Shown here: one piece after another, positions 41,712 through 50,732 of the stretch
How the letters are laid out: every line of letters starts with the position of its first letter
How positions within the stretch are numbered: the first letter of the stretch is position 1
Source: Pseudomonas viridiflava
GTDB taxonomy: Bacteria; Pseudomonadota; Gammaproteobacteria; Pseudomonadales; Pseudomonadaceae
Assembly (NCBI RefSeq): GCF_900580865.1
Contig: NZ_UTBZ01000168.1
Span: forward strand, 1 to 64,000
Length of the DNA stretch: 64,000 nucleotides
Reading direction: 5' to 3'
Notes under the pieces: model-generated
Databases searched by the model: none
What the model was told of the DNA's origin: nothing
The model's input: the letters and a program-made list of their open reading frames with translations, nothing else
Position numbers and translations under genes: made by a program

Positions 41712-43535
41712 ATGACTGACACATTCGATTCCGGCGCGTTTCTGTCGACAGTCAGCGGGCGCCCGGGCGTCTATCGCATGTTCGACAGCGATGCGCGCCT
41801 GTTGTACGTGGGCAAGGCCAAAAACCTGAAGAAACGCCTGGCCAGCTACTTTCGCAAAACCGGTCTGGCGCCTAAAACCGCAGCGTTGGTGGGTCGCATT
41901 GCGCAGGTCGAAACGACCATCACCGCCAACGAAACCGAAGCGCTGCTGCTTGAGCAAACGCTGATCAAAGAGTGGCGGCCGCCGTACAACATCCTGTTGC
42001 GCGACGACAAATCCTATCCCTACGTGTTTCTGTCCGACGGGCAGTTTCCGCGCCTGAGCATTCATCGCGGAGCAAAAAAAGCCAAGGGCAAGTACTTCGG
42101 CCCTTATCCGAGCGCCGGCGCCATACGCGAAAGCCTGAGTCTGCTGCAAAAGACCTTCTTCGTTCGCCAGTGTGAAGACAGCTACTACAAGAACCGTACC
42201 CGGCCATGTCTGCAGTATCAGATCAAACGCTGCAAAGCACCTTGCGTCGGGCTGGTCGAGCCTGAGGTGTATGCCGAAGACGTGCGTCACTCGGTCATGT
42301 TTCTTGAGGGGCGTAGTCACGCGCTGACCAACGAACTGTCGACGGCGATGGAAGAAGCGGCGATCAACCTGGAGTTCGAGCGAGCTGCCGAACTGCGCGA
42401 TCAGATCGCGCTGTTGCGCAGGGTCCAGGATCAACAAAGCATGGAAGGCGGCACAGGGGATATCGATGTCATCGCGGCATTCGTCAACCCCGGTGGTGCC
42501 TGCGTGCATTTGATCAGCGTCCGTGGCGGACGCGTGTTGGGCAGCAAGAATTTCTTTCCGCAAGTCGGTATCGAAGAGGATGTGTCGGAGGTCATGGCCG
42601 CGTTTCTCGGCCAATACTTCATCAGCAGCCCCGAGCGCGATTTGCCGAGCGAACTGATCGTCAATGTGGTTCACGAAGATTTTCCGACGTTGATCGAGGC
42701 GATCCATGAGTTGCGTGGCCGTGAATTGGCCATCAGTCATCGGGTGCGCGGTACACGTGCGCGCTGGCAGCAACTGGCCGTGACCAACGCAGAGCAGGCG
42801 TTGGGCGCACGCCTGGCCAATCGTCAACACACCGCAGCGCGGTTTGAGGCATTGGCCGAAGTGTTGAACCTGGATGAGCCGCCGCAGCGTCTGGAGTGCT
42901 ACGACATCAGTCATTCCAGTGGCGAGGCAACGGTTGCTTCCTGCGTGGTGTTTGGCCCTGAAGGCGCGATCAAGTCCGACTACCGGCGCTACAACATCGA
43001 AGGGGTCACGGCGGGTGACGACTACGCCGCCATGCATCAAGCGCTGACGCGACGCTTCAGCAAACTCAAGGAAGGCGAGGGCAAGCTGCCGGACATCTTA
43101 CTAGTGGACGGTGGCAAGGGTCAGCTGTCGATGGCTCGGGACGTTCTCAATGAACTCGCCGTGCCGGATCTGATCCTGCTGGGTGTCGCCAAGGGTGCCA
43201 CGCGCAAGGCCGGCTTCGAAACGTTGTATCTGAATGATGCGGCGCATGAGTTCACCTTGCGTGGTGATTCGCCGGCGCTGCACCTGATTCAACAGATCCG
43301 CGATGAGGCCCACCGCTTCGCGATTACCGGACACCGCGCACGCCGCGGCAAAACCCGCCGTACGTCAACGCTGGAAGGCGTTGCGGGCGTTGGCCCGACC
43401 CGGCGTCGCGATTTGTTGAAACATTTTGGTGGATTGCAGGAGCTGTCTCGTGCAAGCATCGAAGAGATCGCCAAAGCCCCGGGGATCAGTAAAAAGCTAG
43501 CAGAGTCGATTTATGCGAACCTGCATAGCGAGTAG
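41712..43535 (+). CDS. uvrC: Excinuclease ABC subunit C
   Basis: This 607-residue nucleotide-excision repair nuclease has the GIY-YIG domain (GVYRMFDSDARLLYVGKAKNLKKRLASYF), the UVR motif EEAAINLEFERAAELRDQIALL, a C-terminal endonuclease domain (ECYDISHSSGEATVASCVVF, LLVDGGKGQLSMA) and the two HhH motifs near VAGVGPTRRRDLLKHFGG. It makes both incisions at UvrB-bound damage. It is co-transcribed with gacA, as in other gamma-proteobacteria. Confidence 0.97.
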   Translation: MTDTFDSGAFLSTVSGRPGVYRMFDSDARLLYVGKAKNLKKRLASYFRKTGLAPKTAALVGRIAQVETTITANETEALLLEQTLIKEWRPPYNILLRDDKSYPYVFLSDGQFPRLSIHRGAKKAKGKYFGPYPSAGAIRESLSLLQKTFFVRQCEDSYYKNRTRPCLQYQIKRCKAPCVGLVEPEVYAEDVRHSVMFLEGRSHALTNELSTAMEEAAINLEFERAAELRDQIALLRRVQDQQSMEGGTGDIDVIAAFVNPGGACVHLISVRGGRVLGSKNFFPQVGIEEDVSEVMAAFLGQYFISSPERDLPSELIVNVVHEDFPTLIEAIHELRGRELAISHRVRGTRARWQQLAVTNAEQALGARLANRQHTAARFEALAEVLNLDEPPQRLECYDISHSSGEATVASCVVFGPEGAIKSDYRRYNIEGVTAGDDYAAMHQALTRRFSKLKEGEGKLPDILLVDGGKGQLSMARDVLNELAVPDLILLGVAKGATRKAGFETLYLNDAAHEFTLRGDSPALHLIQQIRDEAHRFAITGHRARRGKTRRTSTLEGVAGVGPTRRRDLLKHFGGLQELSRASIEEIAKAPGISKKLAESIYANLHSE

Positions 43536-43567
43536 AATGCCCCTTCACCTCGTAGCCAGTTGTGCCG

Positions 43568-44128
43568 ATGAATATCCCTAATCTGATTACCGTTCTACGC
43601 GTCCTGCTCATTCCGATCTTCATTTTGCTGTTCTATCTGCCTTATCAGTGGAGTTACATGGCCTCCGCTTCGGTGTTTGCCTTTGCGGCAGCAACGGACT
43701 GGCTGGATGGTTATCTGGCCCGTCGTCTGGAGCAAAGCACTCCGTTCGGGGCATTCCTCGATCCGGTCGCCGACAAACTCATGGTTGCGGTGGCGCTGGT
43801 GCTGCTGGTGCAAGAACACGGCAATCTCTGGCTCACTCTGCCGGCTGCTGTCATCATCGGTCGCGAGATTGTGGTGTCGGCCTTGCGTGAATGGATGGCC
43901 GAGCTCGGTGCCCGTGCCCATGTAGCCGTTTCAAATCTTGGCAAATGGAAAACTGCAGCGCAGATGCTCGCGCTGGTCATACTGTTGGCCAACCCGAAGG
44001 ACTTCAGCTTCTGGGTTATCCTGGGTTATGCCTTGCTGATGGTCTCTGCCGGCCTGACGTTGTGGTCGATGGTTCAATACCTTCGCGCTGCCTGGCCGCA
44101 CCTGAAGACCGATGTCGAAAAGAAATAA
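43568..44128 (+). CDS. pgsA: Phosphatidylglycerophosphate synthase
   Basis: This 186-residue membrane enzyme makes phosphatidylglycerophosphate from CDP-diacylglycerol and glycerol 3-phosphate. It has the CDP-alcohol phosphotransferase motif ATDWLDGYLARRLEQSTPFGAFLDPVADK, starting NIPNLITVLRVLLIPIF, and about four membrane segments. ATG 43568 is chosen; the in-frame GTG 43562 has no support. It closes the gacA-uvrC-pgsA cluster before the tRNA genes. Confidence 0.96.
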   Translation: MNIPNLITVLRVLLIPIFILLFYLPYQWSYMASASVFAFAAATDWLDGYLARRLEQSTPFGAFLDPVADKLMVAVALVLLVQEHGNLWLTLPAAVIIGREIVVSALREWMAELGARAHVAVSNLGKWKTAAQMLALVILLANPKDFSFWVILGYALLMVSAGLTLWSMVQYLRAAWPHLKTDVEKK

Positions 44129-44148
44129 AACTTTTTTGAATCAAGGGG

Positions 44149-44176
44149 TTGACGGAGCTTCTTAATTCTATAGAAT
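44149..44176 (+). promoter_or_regulatory. Sigma-70 promoter of the tRNA-Gly transcript
   Basis: TTGACG (44149-44154) and TAGAAT (44171-44176) are separated by 16 bases and lie 13 bases before the tRNA. A GC-rich discriminator GCGC follows, as expected for a stable-RNA promoter under stringent control. Confidence 0.7.
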
Positions 44177-44188
44177 GCGCATCACCAA

Positions 44189-44264
<76 letters not shown>

Positions 44265-44311
44265 AGTTTAAAACGCATTTGTTGTTGTGCTACTGATAGC
44301 AAATGTTTTGA

Positions 44312-44385
44312 GGCCGAGTAGCAAAATGGTTATGCAGTGGATTGCAAATCCACCTACGCCGGTTCGATTCCGACCTCGGCCTCCA
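44312..44385 (+). tRNA. tRNA-Cys (GCA)
   Basis: 74 nt with encoded CCA. The acceptor stem is GGCCGAG/CTCGGCC, the anticodon GCA in ATTGCAAAT, and the T-arm GGTTCGATTCC. It is 47 bases after tRNA-Gly in the same direction. Confidence 0.97.
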
Positions 44386-44393
44386 CTATAAAC

Positions 44394-44430
44394 AAGCTCC
44401 GTAGATCCATGATTTACGGAGCTTTTTTAT
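44394..44430 (+). terminator. Intrinsic terminator after tRNA-Cys
   Basis: AAGCTCCGTA pairs with TACGGAGCTT and is followed by TTTTTAT. The 44431-44581 stretch before tRNA-Leu holds no gene. Confidence 0.8.
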
Positions 44431-44581
44431 TTGCATTGCGCTGCAAGATTTAGTCTTGAATAACGGCCATTGCGAACTTGCTTCACCGGGAAGTGATGTA
44501 TATATTTCCCGCTCTGCTGTTAAAGGTTGGATCCTGTCGGGGTCGCGACTGTGCCGCAGAAAGCAGCAACACCGCGCTACC

Positions 44582-44668
44582 GCCCGAATGGCGAAACTGG
44601 TAGACGCATGGGACTTAAAATCCCCCGCTCGTAAGGGCGTGCCGGTTCGATTCCGGCTTCGGGCACCA
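44582..44668 (+). tRNA. tRNA-Leu (TAA)
   Basis: 87 nt with a long variable arm (CCGCTCGTAAGGGCG region), the acceptor stem GCCCGAA/TTCGGGC, the anticodon TAA in CTTAAAA, and encoded CCA. Confidence 0.97.
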
Positions 44669-44677
44669 TGAATATCA

Positions 44678-44716
44678 AAGGCCTGCATGAGTTTTCTCAT
44701 GCAGGCCTTTTTTTGT
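44678..44716 (+). terminator. Intrinsic terminator after tRNA-Leu
   Basis: AAGGCCTGCATGAG pairs with CTCATGCAGGCCTT, followed by TTTTTTG. It is a strong rho-independent terminator. Confidence 0.9.
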
Positions 44717-44799
44717 GCCTTGCTACCAGCACTGAACAAATACCTGTCATAAGCATTTCGCCGCACAGGTCTCCCATCATGAATGTACAAACTGCAACG

Positions 44800-45606
44800 T
44801 TATTTGCCTGCTTGTTTGTGGCGCACGAACAGTACAGATGTCCCGGAGCCATGTGCGCCCCTCGCCTGGATCTCAAAGGTGTGAGGATGCCCTTTGATCA
44901 ACTCGCTGAGTTTTTTGTAGCCGTGGGTCCGTGGATCAAACTCCGGTCTCAGTTTGGTGATGTTAGCGCCTAATGCGCCCAGCAAAGCCCAACCGTCTTC
45001 GTCAGCTAAATCGCCGAGGATTTTGGCGATGAAGCTGATCGGCGCTTTCGGCCGCTTTTTCAGGGGCGTTGCCGATTTGGTCTTTGTTTCGTCGACGGGG
45101 AGAGGAGGTGATAATTCCGCGCAGGTTTTTTCCTTTTCCGTTGGCACTGATTCTTCACGCAGCAGTTCGGTAAAAATGAATTTATCGCATGCCGATACGA
45201 ATGGCCTGGGTGTCTTCTCTTCACCGAATCCGAAGACGGTGAGTCCTTCTTCGCGCAAACGTGACGCCAGTCGTGTGAAATCGCTATCGCTGGATACCAG
45301 GCAAAACCCGTCAAATCTTCGGGCATAGAGCAGATCCATTGCATCAATGATCAATGCACTGTCAGTGGCGTTCTTGCCTTTTGTGTAGGCGAATTGCTGT
45401 ATGGGTTGAATCGAGTGATGAAGCAAAACCTTTTTCCATCCGCCCAATTGGGCATTCGTCCAATCGCCGTAGATGCGTTTTACGGTCGCAATTCCATACT
45501 TGGCGATTTCCTCAAAAAGTCCTTCGACAATGGTAGCGGCCGCATTGTCTGCGTCGATTAGTACTGCCAAGTGTTTTTGAGCATGGGCTTGAACGTGATT
45601 GGCCAC
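44800..45606 (-). CDS. NYN/PIN-like nuclease domain protein with C-terminal LOTUS (OST-HTH) domain
   Basis: This 268-residue protein has an N-terminal NYN domain with conserved acidic residues in AVLIDADNAAA, YAYTKGKNATDSALIIDAMDLL-like sequence (AYTKGKNATDSALIIDAM) and CLVSSDSDFTRLASRLRE. A linker leads to a C-terminal LOTUS/OST-HTH domain (GWALLGALGANITKLRPEFDPRTHGYKKLSELI). Such proteins are proposed RNases or RNA binders. It lies downstream of the tRNA cluster on the opposite strand. The 45607-45851 gap upstream holds divergent promoters only. Confidence 0.85.
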   Translation of the reverse strand: MANHVQAHAQKHLAVLIDADNAAATIVEGLFEEIAKYGIATVKRIYGDWTNAQLGGWKKVLLHHSIQPIQQFAYTKGKNATDSALIIDAMDLLYARRFDGFCLVSSDSDFTRLASRLREEGLTVFGFGEEKTPRPFVSACDKFIFTELLREESVPTEKEKTCAELSPPLPVDETKTKSATPLKKRPKAPISFIAKILGDLADEDGWALLGALGANITKLRPEFDPRTHGYKKLSELIKGHPHTFEIQARGAHGSGTSVLFVRHKQAGK

Positions 45607-45851
45607 GAATCATCCTTGATTTATTTCTTTTTGCTCCACCCAATTGGTTTTTGGTGGAGGCGATTGACCTTGAGTCGGCGTTGATTACATGTTGGCAAAG
45701 TGACAGCATGTGGAGCATAGGTGGCCTTGTCAGTTAATCCAATTGCCGGTTGCGAACGATAGTTGAGCATCCAGTCAGATGAAGTCTGACGTTGGGTAGG
45801 TGATCACATGATGGCTATGAGACTTTGATGAGTGAAGGGAAAATCTGAAGC

Positions 45852-47105
45852 ATGGATAAGCTTGTTGCACTGCCAGTTTATGGTGACTCATTCCTTCTTT
45901 TCCGAGCCGGTCGCACGATACTTGTAGACGGTGGCAGCACGGGCGTACGGCTCGCAACCGAATTGGCGAAGTATTCCGTCAGACATCTGGATATCGTTGT
46001 TTGCACACACGCTGATGCTGACCATGCCGGGGGGCTTGTGGACATTCTGGACAAGTCAACCATCACGATAGGAGAGTTCTGGCTCCCGGGCGCTTGGGGT
46101 GAATCACTTCCGGATCTGATTTCTGATCCGGCGCACGTTGTGAATACGTTGGTTTCAGAGATTGAAACTGCTAATCCGCTCAATGACCTGTCTGACCATG
46201 ACCATGCAAGCAGTCTGGAGGCCCGGTTGTATGCAAAGATCAGTAGCGCAAAAAAGCGAATGAGGAGAGAAAACCGGTCCGCCGAGGGCCCCCCGGATAT
46301 TCAGGACGGCGAAACTCATCAAGGCTTGGACTGGTTAAAAAGAATGGTTGCCGAAGTGACACCCATTCTAGAGGGCGAGGGCGCGGACGCAGGAGAAATC
46401 TTTGATGACGGGCGAGCGCAAATCCACGGGAAAATCTTCACTCAACAGATTAACAGGCGGCTTGCGTTCGTCTGGATCGATCTGATTGATACGGCTGAGC
46501 GTATTCTCAAGATTGCACTACAGGCAATCAGGCACGACGTCCCCATTCGATGGTTTGACTTTGGCGAATTCGATGAGACACGCCAAGCGTCCGGTGGTGA
46601 TGCGGGTTTGCTGGTTCCGCTTAACGCTGTTGAACTTTCCACTCCTCCAGCGCCGATACAGGGAATGACATACCTTTTGCAGTTGAGCCAGCCAAACGAG
46701 GAGTGCCTGGTATTTCTGTCCCCCAGCCAAGAGTTGCAGGTTTTTTGGAACACAAGGACACCGAGTGTTGTATTTACCGGAGACTCTCCATTGGGGGATG
46801 GTGCGGACTATTCAGTGAGTTGGCTTGATTGGCCAAAAAGTGCTTCCAGATTCGTTATCGCTACGGCGCCCCATCATGGATCTGATAAAAATGCGTGGGC
46901 ATATGAGCATTTGAACGAGGAGGTTCACGTTGCTCTATGGGTGCGCTCGGGAGGTAGCTGGAAGCATCCCGGACTGACCTATCAAAGGATCCCGCCATGG
47001 CAACGAATCTGTACAAACTGCCCTCATGAGGATCTGAAGGCTCGGGCGGTCGAGGTAGATATGTGTTCTGGGTTCAATGCCACTGGGCATACGTGTATTT
47101 GTTGA
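45852..47105 (+). CDS. Metallo-beta-lactamase-fold hydrolase (ComEC-Rec2-like)
   Basis: This 417-residue protein has the metal-binding CTHADADHAGG (HxDxDH) motif, an early TILVDGGSTG strand, FTGDSP and the distal TAPHHGSDKNAW. This arrangement is like stand-alone ComEC/Rec2-type hydrolase domains. A Cys-rich C-terminus (ICTNCP, DMCSGFNATGHTCIC) could bind metal. There is no membrane segment. GC content is lower than that of the core genes, which suggests an accessory origin. AAGGGA precedes the start. The substrate is unknown. Confidence 0.75.
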   Translation: MDKLVALPVYGDSFLLFRAGRTILVDGGSTGVRLATELAKYSVRHLDIVVCTHADADHAGGLVDILDKSTITIGEFWLPGAWGESLPDLISDPAHVVNTLVSEIETANPLNDLSDHDHASSLEARLYAKISSAKKRMRRENRSAEGPPDIQDGETHQGLDWLKRMVAEVTPILEGEGADAGEIFDDGRAQIHGKIFTQQINRRLAFVWIDLIDTAERILKIALQAIRHDVPIRWFDFGEFDETRQASGGDAGLLVPLNAVELSTPPAPIQGMTYLLQLSQPNEECLVFLSPSQELQVFWNTRTPSVVFTGDSPLGDGADYSVSWLDWPKSASRFVIATAPHHGSDKNAWAYEHLNEEVHVALWVRSGGSWKHPGLTYQRIPPWQRICTNCPHEDLKARAVEVDMCSGFNATGHTCIC

Positions 47106-47112
47106 AGATATA

Positions 47113-47140
47113 CGGGCCGATGCAGATCGGCCCGTTTTTG
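47113..47140 (+). terminator. Intrinsic terminator after the metallo-hydrolase gene
   Basis: CGGGCCGAT pairs with ATCGGCCCG and is followed by TTTTTG. Confidence 0.85.
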
Positions 47141-47189
47141 TATTTGACGAGGTGCTTGCCCGCAAGGCGTGAGGGAGTGCTGATGGCCC

Positions 47190-47420
47190 CTATCTGAACC
47201 GAGGCAATGGCCGGTCGACAGGCTTGAGCGCCGACAGCGTATTGCGAATCAGCGGAGCATCCTTCTCTATATCGTTCAGCCGGTCACGGATGCGCAGGGC
47301 GGTCGGATGTCCGCCTTGGTGGTCGACCCAGTCGGCGATCTCTTTGCAGGCGGCCGCGAGGCGCGCTTGTCGAGCGTCGAGCAAGGTGAGGAGGGTGGTG
47401 ATGGACTCTTTTTCGGACAT
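47190..47420 (-). CDS. Small hypothetical protein, 76 residues
   Basis: This short acidic/helical protein (LLTLLDARQARLAAACKEIADWV) begins after GGAGG, 7 bases before ATG 47420. It resembles no family I can name. It looks like a real gene because of the strong ribosome site and its predicted helix. Confidence 0.65.
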   Translation of the reverse strand: MSEKESITTLLTLLDARQARLAAACKEIADWVDHQGGHPTALRIRDRLNDIEKDAPLIRNTLSALKPVDRPLPRFR

Positions 47421-47538
47421 GGAACACCTCCGTTCAATGAAACCTGAGCTGCAGCAAAAAGCCCGCGTGTTGCGAGCCTTCTGCCGTGGGGCGCTGCTCC
47501 TTCAGCTGGTTTCAGTATAGACCCGCTTCTGATCGGCA

Positions 47539-47769
47539 TCAGCCGGATGACTCGCGGGCCGGTAGTGGGGAACTCACTGCGTTGAGACGCTTGCATTCGC
47601 GCTGTGCGTCTTCCTCTTTGTCATAGCCATCGCCGATGAAACCGCCAGTACGTGTGTCGCAGATGCGAAACCAGCTCTGCGCATCGGCTGGATCATGCTG
47701 ACTGTCTCCGGCGCGTCGACCATAAATGATGATGCTCTTGCAGCGCTTCACGACGAAAATGTCTTCCAT
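47539..47769 (-). CDS. Small hypothetical protein, 76 residues
   Basis: This short protein has WFRICDTRTGGFIGDGYDKEEDAQRECKRLN. It is a compact domain of the sort often annotated as conserved hypothetical in pseudomonads. The ATG at 47769 is preferred; an upstream in-frame start at 47859 would overlap the ABC-F gene end. Confidence 0.6.
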   Translation of the reverse strand: MEDIFVVKRCKSIIIYGRRAGDSQHDPADAQSWFRICDTRTGGFIGDGYDKEEDAQRECKRLNAVSSPLPARESSG

Positions 47770-47840
47770 GGCGTCACCGCAGCTGATTCGTGTCAGATCA
47801 ACTATAGAAGCCCTCGGCAATCGTGCAAAAAATACACAGC

Positions 47841-49478
47841 TCAGCTCGTCGGTTGCCATCGCCAGCCTTCAGGGTGCCAGGTCAAATGATGGCTCGGGTT
47901 TAATGCATGAAGAAACTCTTGATCGTGGGAAACCGCGACAATCGCACCGGGAAATGTCTGCAGGGCTTGTTCGAAAGCTTCCACCGACGTCAGGTCCAGA
48001 TGATTGGTCGGTTCATCCAGCAGCAGTAATTGTGCGGGCGTCTGGCGCCACAATGCCAACGCGAGGGCTGCCTTCAAGCGTTCGCCGCCACTGAGTGAGG
48101 CGCACGGCCGGGTGACACGCTGCGCATCCAGTTGCAGTTGAGCGAGGAAGCTGCGCAACGTGCATTCGCTCAGGGGCGTTTGCTGTGCCAGCAATTGATC
48201 GACAATCGATGTACCGGGATCCAGCAGTTTCAGCTGTTGATCGAGAAAGGCGAAAGGCACATGCGTGATGCACTCGCCACTCATGGGCGCCCACTCGCCA
48301 GCCAGCAATTTCAACAGCGTCGATTTACCACATCCGTTAGGACCGCTGACAGCGATGCGCATCGGCCCTTGAATGGTGAGGTCAAGCCGAGAGCTGGGCG
48401 CATCTGCCGACAACCATGGCAAACAGGCGTCGATGAGTGTGCAGACCCGGCGATTGTTTGGAACCACGCTGCCCGGCAGATTGATCAGCACGCCGTCGTC
48501 CGGCTGCACGTTTGCGTACGCCTCACGAACGCGTTCATCCAGATCGGATTTGCGTGCCTGGTGGCCGACCTTTACGTGTCCCATGATGTCCCGCGAGGCC
48601 GCTTTCATTGCTGCTCGTTCGAAGCCCGAAACGTTGGCGGTTTGCGCATTGCGCCGGCTGTCGGCGGCATGGCGCTGGATGGTGTCGTGTTCGCGTTGTA
48701 ACCGTGTGCGTTCGCGCTGACGCTCGGTGCGAGCCTGATCGAGTTGCGCCTGTGCTGCCTGTCGAAGTAGTCGGCGCTGCTCGTCGAACGCCGAAAACCT
48801 TCCGCTGAAAACGCTTGCCCCCACAGGCGTCAGTTCGATGATTCGCTGCATCTGCTCCAGTAATTGCCGGTCGTGACTGACGACAATCAGGCCGCCACGC
48901 CAGCGTTCAAGCGCGCTCCTCAGCCAATGCCGACCGGCTCCGTCCAGATGGTTGGTCGGCTCGTCGAGTACCAGCAATTGCGCCGGACTCAGCAGCGCGC
49001 CGATCAGGGCAATTCTGGCCTGCTGACCACCGCTGAGATTTTCGGTGAGGTCCGTAGTGGTGATGTCGGTCAGCCCTGCCTCATCGAGCATATGGCGCAA
49101 TCGCTCCGCCAAATCCCAGCGTTCGCCGACGAGGTCGAAATCGTCAGCAGTGGCACCACCGAGCTTCAGTCGCTCCAGTGCGCTGAGCACCGGGGCCGTT
49201 CCGGTTGCTTCGGCCACGGTTTGCGCGGGTGTAGTGACAAAAGTCTGCGCGACGTAATGCGCGGGAACTGAACGTATCACGCTGCCGGAGGTGGACTGCA
49301 ACTGCCCGGTAACCAGACGTGCGAGCACGCTTTTGCCGACGCCGTTGCGCCCGACGATCGCGGTCGGTTGATGATCAACGTTCAGGTTCAGGGCGTCGAA
49401 CAGCTTTGTGCCATTGGCGAACTGAAAACCCAGTTGATTCAGGGAAACGAGTGCGGCTGTACGCGAGACGTGAGTCAT
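47841..49478 (-). CDS. ABC-F family ATPase
   Basis: This 545-residue soluble protein has two ABC domains. The first has Walker A GRNGVGKS, signature LSGGQQARIAL and Walker B LLVLDEPTNHLD; the second has GPNGCGKST, LSGGERLKAALAL and LLLLDEPTNHLD. A charged linker of about 70 residues lies between them. ABC-F proteins act on ribosomes (translation factors or antibiotic protection). There are no membrane segments. ATG 49478 follows GGAGG by 5 bases, and the GTG at 49484 is not used. Which ABC-F subfamily cannot be settled by eye. Confidence 0.88.
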   Translation of the reverse strand: MTHVSRTAALVSLNQLGFQFANGTKLFDALNLNVDHQPTAIVGRNGVGKSVLARLVTGQLQSTSGSVIRSVPAHYVAQTFVTTPAQTVAEATGTAPVLSALERLKLGGATADDFDLVGERWDLAERLRHMLDEAGLTDITTTDLTENLSGGQQARIALIGALLSPAQLLVLDEPTNHLDGAGRHWLRSALERWRGGLIVVSHDRQLLEQMQRIIELTPVGASVFSGRFSAFDEQRRLLRQAAQAQLDQARTERQRERTRLQREHDTIQRHAADSRRNAQTANVSGFERAAMKAASRDIMGHVKVGHQARKSDLDERVREAYANVQPDDGVLINLPGSVVPNNRRVCTLIDACLPWLSADAPSSRLDLTIQGPMRIAVSGPNGCGKSTLLKLLAGEWAPMSGECITHVPFAFLDQQLKLLDPGTSIVDQLLAQQTPLSECTLRSFLAQLQLDAQRVTRPCASLSGGERLKAALALALWRQTPAQLLLLDEPTNHLDLTSVEAFEQALQTFPGAIVAVSHDQEFLHALNPSHHLTWHPEGWRWQPTS

Positions 49479-49622
49479 CGGCACCTCCAGAAAATGTCGT
49501 GAAAACTGACAAGCGCCAAGAGCGGCGTGTCGCGATTACATTTTTAGAAGGCGGGGTTGTTCACTTCTGCGGTCGTCCGGAGGAGGGGAAGCTCGCTAGC
49601 CTAAATGACGCTGTGCGGCGGA

Positions 49623-50660
49623 TCAAGGTACGTCGGTCATTTCGCTCATGCGCTCGAGGAACATCGCCAACGCCACTTCCTCGGCACGCAGGCCTTTGCG
49701 CACACGCGGACGCGGCAGTTCGGCGAGGGCGCCGAGCATGAATTTTTCCACCACCGCAGGGTGGATATAGCACTTTCGGCACACCGCCGGCGTGTTGCCG
49801 AGCTGTTTGGCGACGCCTTTGACCATCTCCACCACATGCCGTTTGGCCTCGGTCTCGGATGCCCACTGCAATTCACGCAACACCGACAGGGCCAAAGCGC
49901 TACCGGCCCAAGTGCGGTAATCCTTGGCGGTGAAATCAGCGCCGGTCAGGGTTTGCAGGTAGGCGTTGACGTCGGAAGAACTGACGGTGTGGCGCTCGCC
50001 GTTTTCATCCAGATACTGAAACAGGTTTTGCCCGGGAAGTTCCAGGCAACGCTTGATGATGCGCGCCAGGCGGCGATCCTTGACGGTGATCTGATGTTCG
50101 ATGCCGCTTTTGCCGCGAAACTGGAACAGGATCGCGCTGCCGTTGACTTCGACATGTCGGCTGCGCAGGGTGGTCAGGCCATAGGAGCGGTTGTCGCGTG
50201 CGTATTGAGTATTGCCGACCCGGATCAGTGTGGCGTCGAGCAGGGTGATCACCGTGGCCATGACCTTGTCACGACTGAAACCGGGCGCGGCCAACAGCGC
50301 TTCCAGTTGCTTGCGCAGTTTCGGCAAGGCCAGACCGAACTCGCGCAGGCGCGAATACTTGTCTGCATCGCGCACCTCACGCCAGCGCGCGTGATAACGA
50401 TATTGCTTGCGGCCACGGGCATCTCGACCGGTGGCTTGCAGATGACCGCGCGGGTCCAGGCAGATCCACACGTCGGTATAGGCCGGCGGCACGGCGAGGG
50501 CATTGATGCGTTTGATTTCGTCGGTGTCGGTGATGCGCTGACCTGACGGTTCGAAGTAGCAGAACTTGCCGCGCAGTTTCTTGCGGGTGATACCGGGCTG
50601 GGTGTCATCGACGTAATGCAGATCGGATGGCAGTTCGGCAGTCAGCTCGGTATCGGGCAT
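49623..50660 (-). CDS. DNA topoisomerase IB (poxvirus type)
   Basis: This 345-residue enzyme relaxes DNA supercoils. It has the N-terminal ITRKKLRGKFCYFEPSG, the catalytic-core Arg region RVGNTQYARDNRSYGLTTLRSRHV, then FQFRGKSGIEHQI, KDYRTWAGS, and the active-site Tyr in KCYIHPAVVE. This matches bacterial type IB topoisomerases. MPDTEL at 50660 is the chosen start. Confidence 0.9.
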   Translation of the reverse strand: MPDTELTAELPSDLHYVDDTQPGITRKKLRGKFCYFEPSGQRITDTDEIKRINALAVPPAYTDVWICLDPRGHLQATGRDARGRKQYRYHARWREVRDADKYSRLREFGLALPKLRKQLEALLAAPGFSRDKVMATVITLLDATLIRVGNTQYARDNRSYGLTTLRSRHVEVNGSAILFQFRGKSGIEHQITVKDRRLARIIKRCLELPGQNLFQYLDENGERHTVSSSDVNAYLQTLTGADFTAKDYRTWAGSALALSVLRELQWASETEAKRHVVEMVKGVAKQLGNTPAVCRKCYIHPAVVEKFMLGALAELPRPRVRKGLRAEEVALAMFLERMSEMTDVP

Positions 50661-50732
50661 GGCGGTTTCCTTCGGTGGCGCGACGGTCTGTAAAACCATT
50701 GACCGCACGCCGCTGCCGTCGTGCCGATTGAT

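Noticed and set aside
41682..43040. A 452-residue minus-strand ORF
   Set aside because: It is antisense to uvrC, which is unmistakable.
44582..44668. An integrase attachment site at the tRNA-Leu 3' end
   Set aside because: No duplicate of the tRNA end and no integrase gene were seen downstream.
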